Part shown: positions 63,180 through 64,000 of the stretch, in pieces
Position numbering within the stretch: the stretch's first letter is position 1
Layout: every line of letters begins with the position of its first letter
NCBI RefSeq assembly: GCF_007000325.2
Contig: NZ_CP117268.1
Span: forward strand, 1-64,000
DNA: 64,000 nt
Direction: 5' to 3'
From: Rhizobium rhododendri
GTDB lineage: Bacteria > Pseudomonadota > Alphaproteobacteria > Rhizobiales > Rhizobiaceae
Program-made: the position numbers and the translations under genes
Notes under the pieces: model-generated
Told to the model about the DNA's origin: nothing
Database searches by the model: none
The model's input: only the letters and a program-made list of their open reading frames with translations

Positions 63180-64000
63180 TCATCCCATCTTCCCTGGATT
63201 GAATATGCCTGCCGGATCGAATTTCTGTTTGATACGCGCCGAGAGAAGCGCCACCGCTGGCTGTTGCGGCTCGAAGGCGTCGTTTTGCGCGCGGGCGTCC
63301 GGCGTGGCGCGCAGCAATGTCGCGTGACCGCCGCCGGCATTGGCGATGTGACGGCGCAGCACGGCGCCATCCGGCTCGGCTTCCATCCGCAGCCATACAA
63401 GGCCGCCCTGCCAGTCGTAGAAGGCATCGACTCCGGCCTCCTGCCTAAGGGCGGCGACCAGCCGATGGCCGGCGCCGGGGGCGACGGAGACACGCCAGAC
63501 CGGCCGCATCGTGCCGTCGGCAAAGGGCACGACATCGCGTATCGCGCGCCACACGGCTTTGCTTTCGGCATCCGGCAGCTGGCCGACGGGGCCGATGCCT
63601 GCCATGGCGCGACTGAGTTTCTCCATCCGCACGTCAACCGATGCGGCAAGACCTTCGATGCGCAGGACCATGGCGGAATGAGCGGACCAGGCGGCGGGCG
63701 CGAATGTCGAGGCGACCGTGACCGGCAGGTGCGCGGCACCCGATACCTCTACCGACAGCGCCATGGCGGCGGCCATCGCCTTGGTCGCAGCTTCATCCGT
63801 AAGATCGGAGATCACGAGCGTCTGCTCCGTCTTGGGGCTCGGCGGTACGCGGAAAGTGACCTCGGTGAGCAGGCCAAGCGTGCCGTGCGACCCGGCCATC
63901 AGTTTGGGAAGATCGAGCCCGGTGACATTCTTCATCACCCGCCCGCCCGCCTTGACGATCTCGCCGCGACCGTTGACGAAACGCACGCCGAGCAGGCTGT
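63180..64000 (-). CDS. glcE: Glycolate oxidase FAD-binding subunit, partial (5' end beyond window)
   Basis: At least 273 residues of GlcE, the FAD-binding subunit of glycolate oxidase. The visible start SLLGVRFVNGRGEIVKAGGR continues the FAD-binding domain (VMKNVTGLDLPKLMAGSHGT). The frame stays open to the last base, so the N-terminal ~120-130 residues are outside the window. The apparent GTG at 63986 is internal to the domain and is not the true start. The stop is 31 bp before glcF. Confidence 0.92.
   Translation of the reverse strand, partial: SLLGVRFVNGRGEIVKAGGRVMKNVTGLDLPKLMAGSHGTLGLLTEVTFRVPPSPKTEQTLVISDLTDEAATKAMAAAMALSVEVSGAAHLPVTVASTFAPAAWSAHSAMVLRIEGLAASVDVRMEKLSRAMAGIGPVGQLPDAESKAVWRAIRDVVPFADGTMRPVWRVSVAPGAGHRLVAALRQEAGVDAFYDWQGGLVWLRMEAEPDGAVLRRHIANAGGGHATLLRATPDARAQNDAFEPQQPAVALLSARIKQKFDPAGIFNPGKMG

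Noticed and set aside
1..64000. CRISPR arrays, tRNA and rRNA genes
   Set aside because: No regularly spaced repeats, no tRNA-like cloverleaf and no rRNA-like conserved blocks were noticed on either strand.

Overview
The window looks like the start of a secondary replicon (plasmid or chromid) of a Rhizobiaceae alphaproteobacterium of the Rhizobium/Agrobacterium type. Base 1 is the ATG of a repA gene followed by repB and repC. The repB-repC gap holds the expected antisense RNA, and two perfect 16-bp palindromes matching the repABC partition-site consensus lie just after repC. Most genes are GC-rich, closely packed and joined by 1-4 bp stop/start overlaps. Transporters dominate: at least five ABC systems, all with nearby catabolic enzymes. 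This is the usual load of rhizobial accessory replicons.

Layout. 1-3.7 kb: repABC with its control elements. 3.7-8.4 kb: a gene-poor stretch with a KTSC-like small protein, a small secreted protein with a twin CX3C cysteine pattern, and a serine recombinase lacking several catalytic residues. 8.4-9.8 kb: a lone manC for GDP-mannose synthesis. 10-22.9 kb: two acyl-CoA-dehydrogenase-fold monooxygenases (SfnB-like and DszC-like), an LLM flavin monooxygenase and two sugar-type (CUT2) ABC transporters. I read this as uptake and oxidative breakdown of an unknown, possibly organosulfur, compound. 22.9-32.4 kb (minus strand): a MarR regulator, an SDR, two FAD amine/amino-acid oxidases and an oligopeptide-type ABC transporter whose double ATPase is in a separate unit. 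32.8-44.3 kb (plus strand): a LysR regulator, a polyamine-type ABC transporter and five enzymes (FAD/NAD(P) oxidoreductase, creatininase-like, CocE/NonD-like hydrolase, questin-oxidase-like protein, amidohydrolase). I do not recognise this as a described pathway; it is the best candidate here for a new system.

44.5-50.5 kb: a chemoreceptor, a LacI regulator, an esterase and a Gfo/Idh/MocA dehydrogenase. 50.7-60.7 kb: a long, translationally coupled sugar operon with a CUT1 transporter, two TIM-barrel isomerases, a dehydrogenase, a hydrolase, a ribulose-phosphate-epimerase homologue, a ROK kinase, a MalK-type ATPase and a GlcG/HbpS protein. 60.7-64 kb: a small secreted collagen-like protein, an orphan RES-domain protein and glcF-glcE of glycolate oxidase; glcE runs off the window end.

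Functions are read from protein sequence alone. Substrates of the transporters and catabolic clusters are inferences. No tRNA, rRNA, CRISPR array, intact insertion sequence or conjugation gene was seen.
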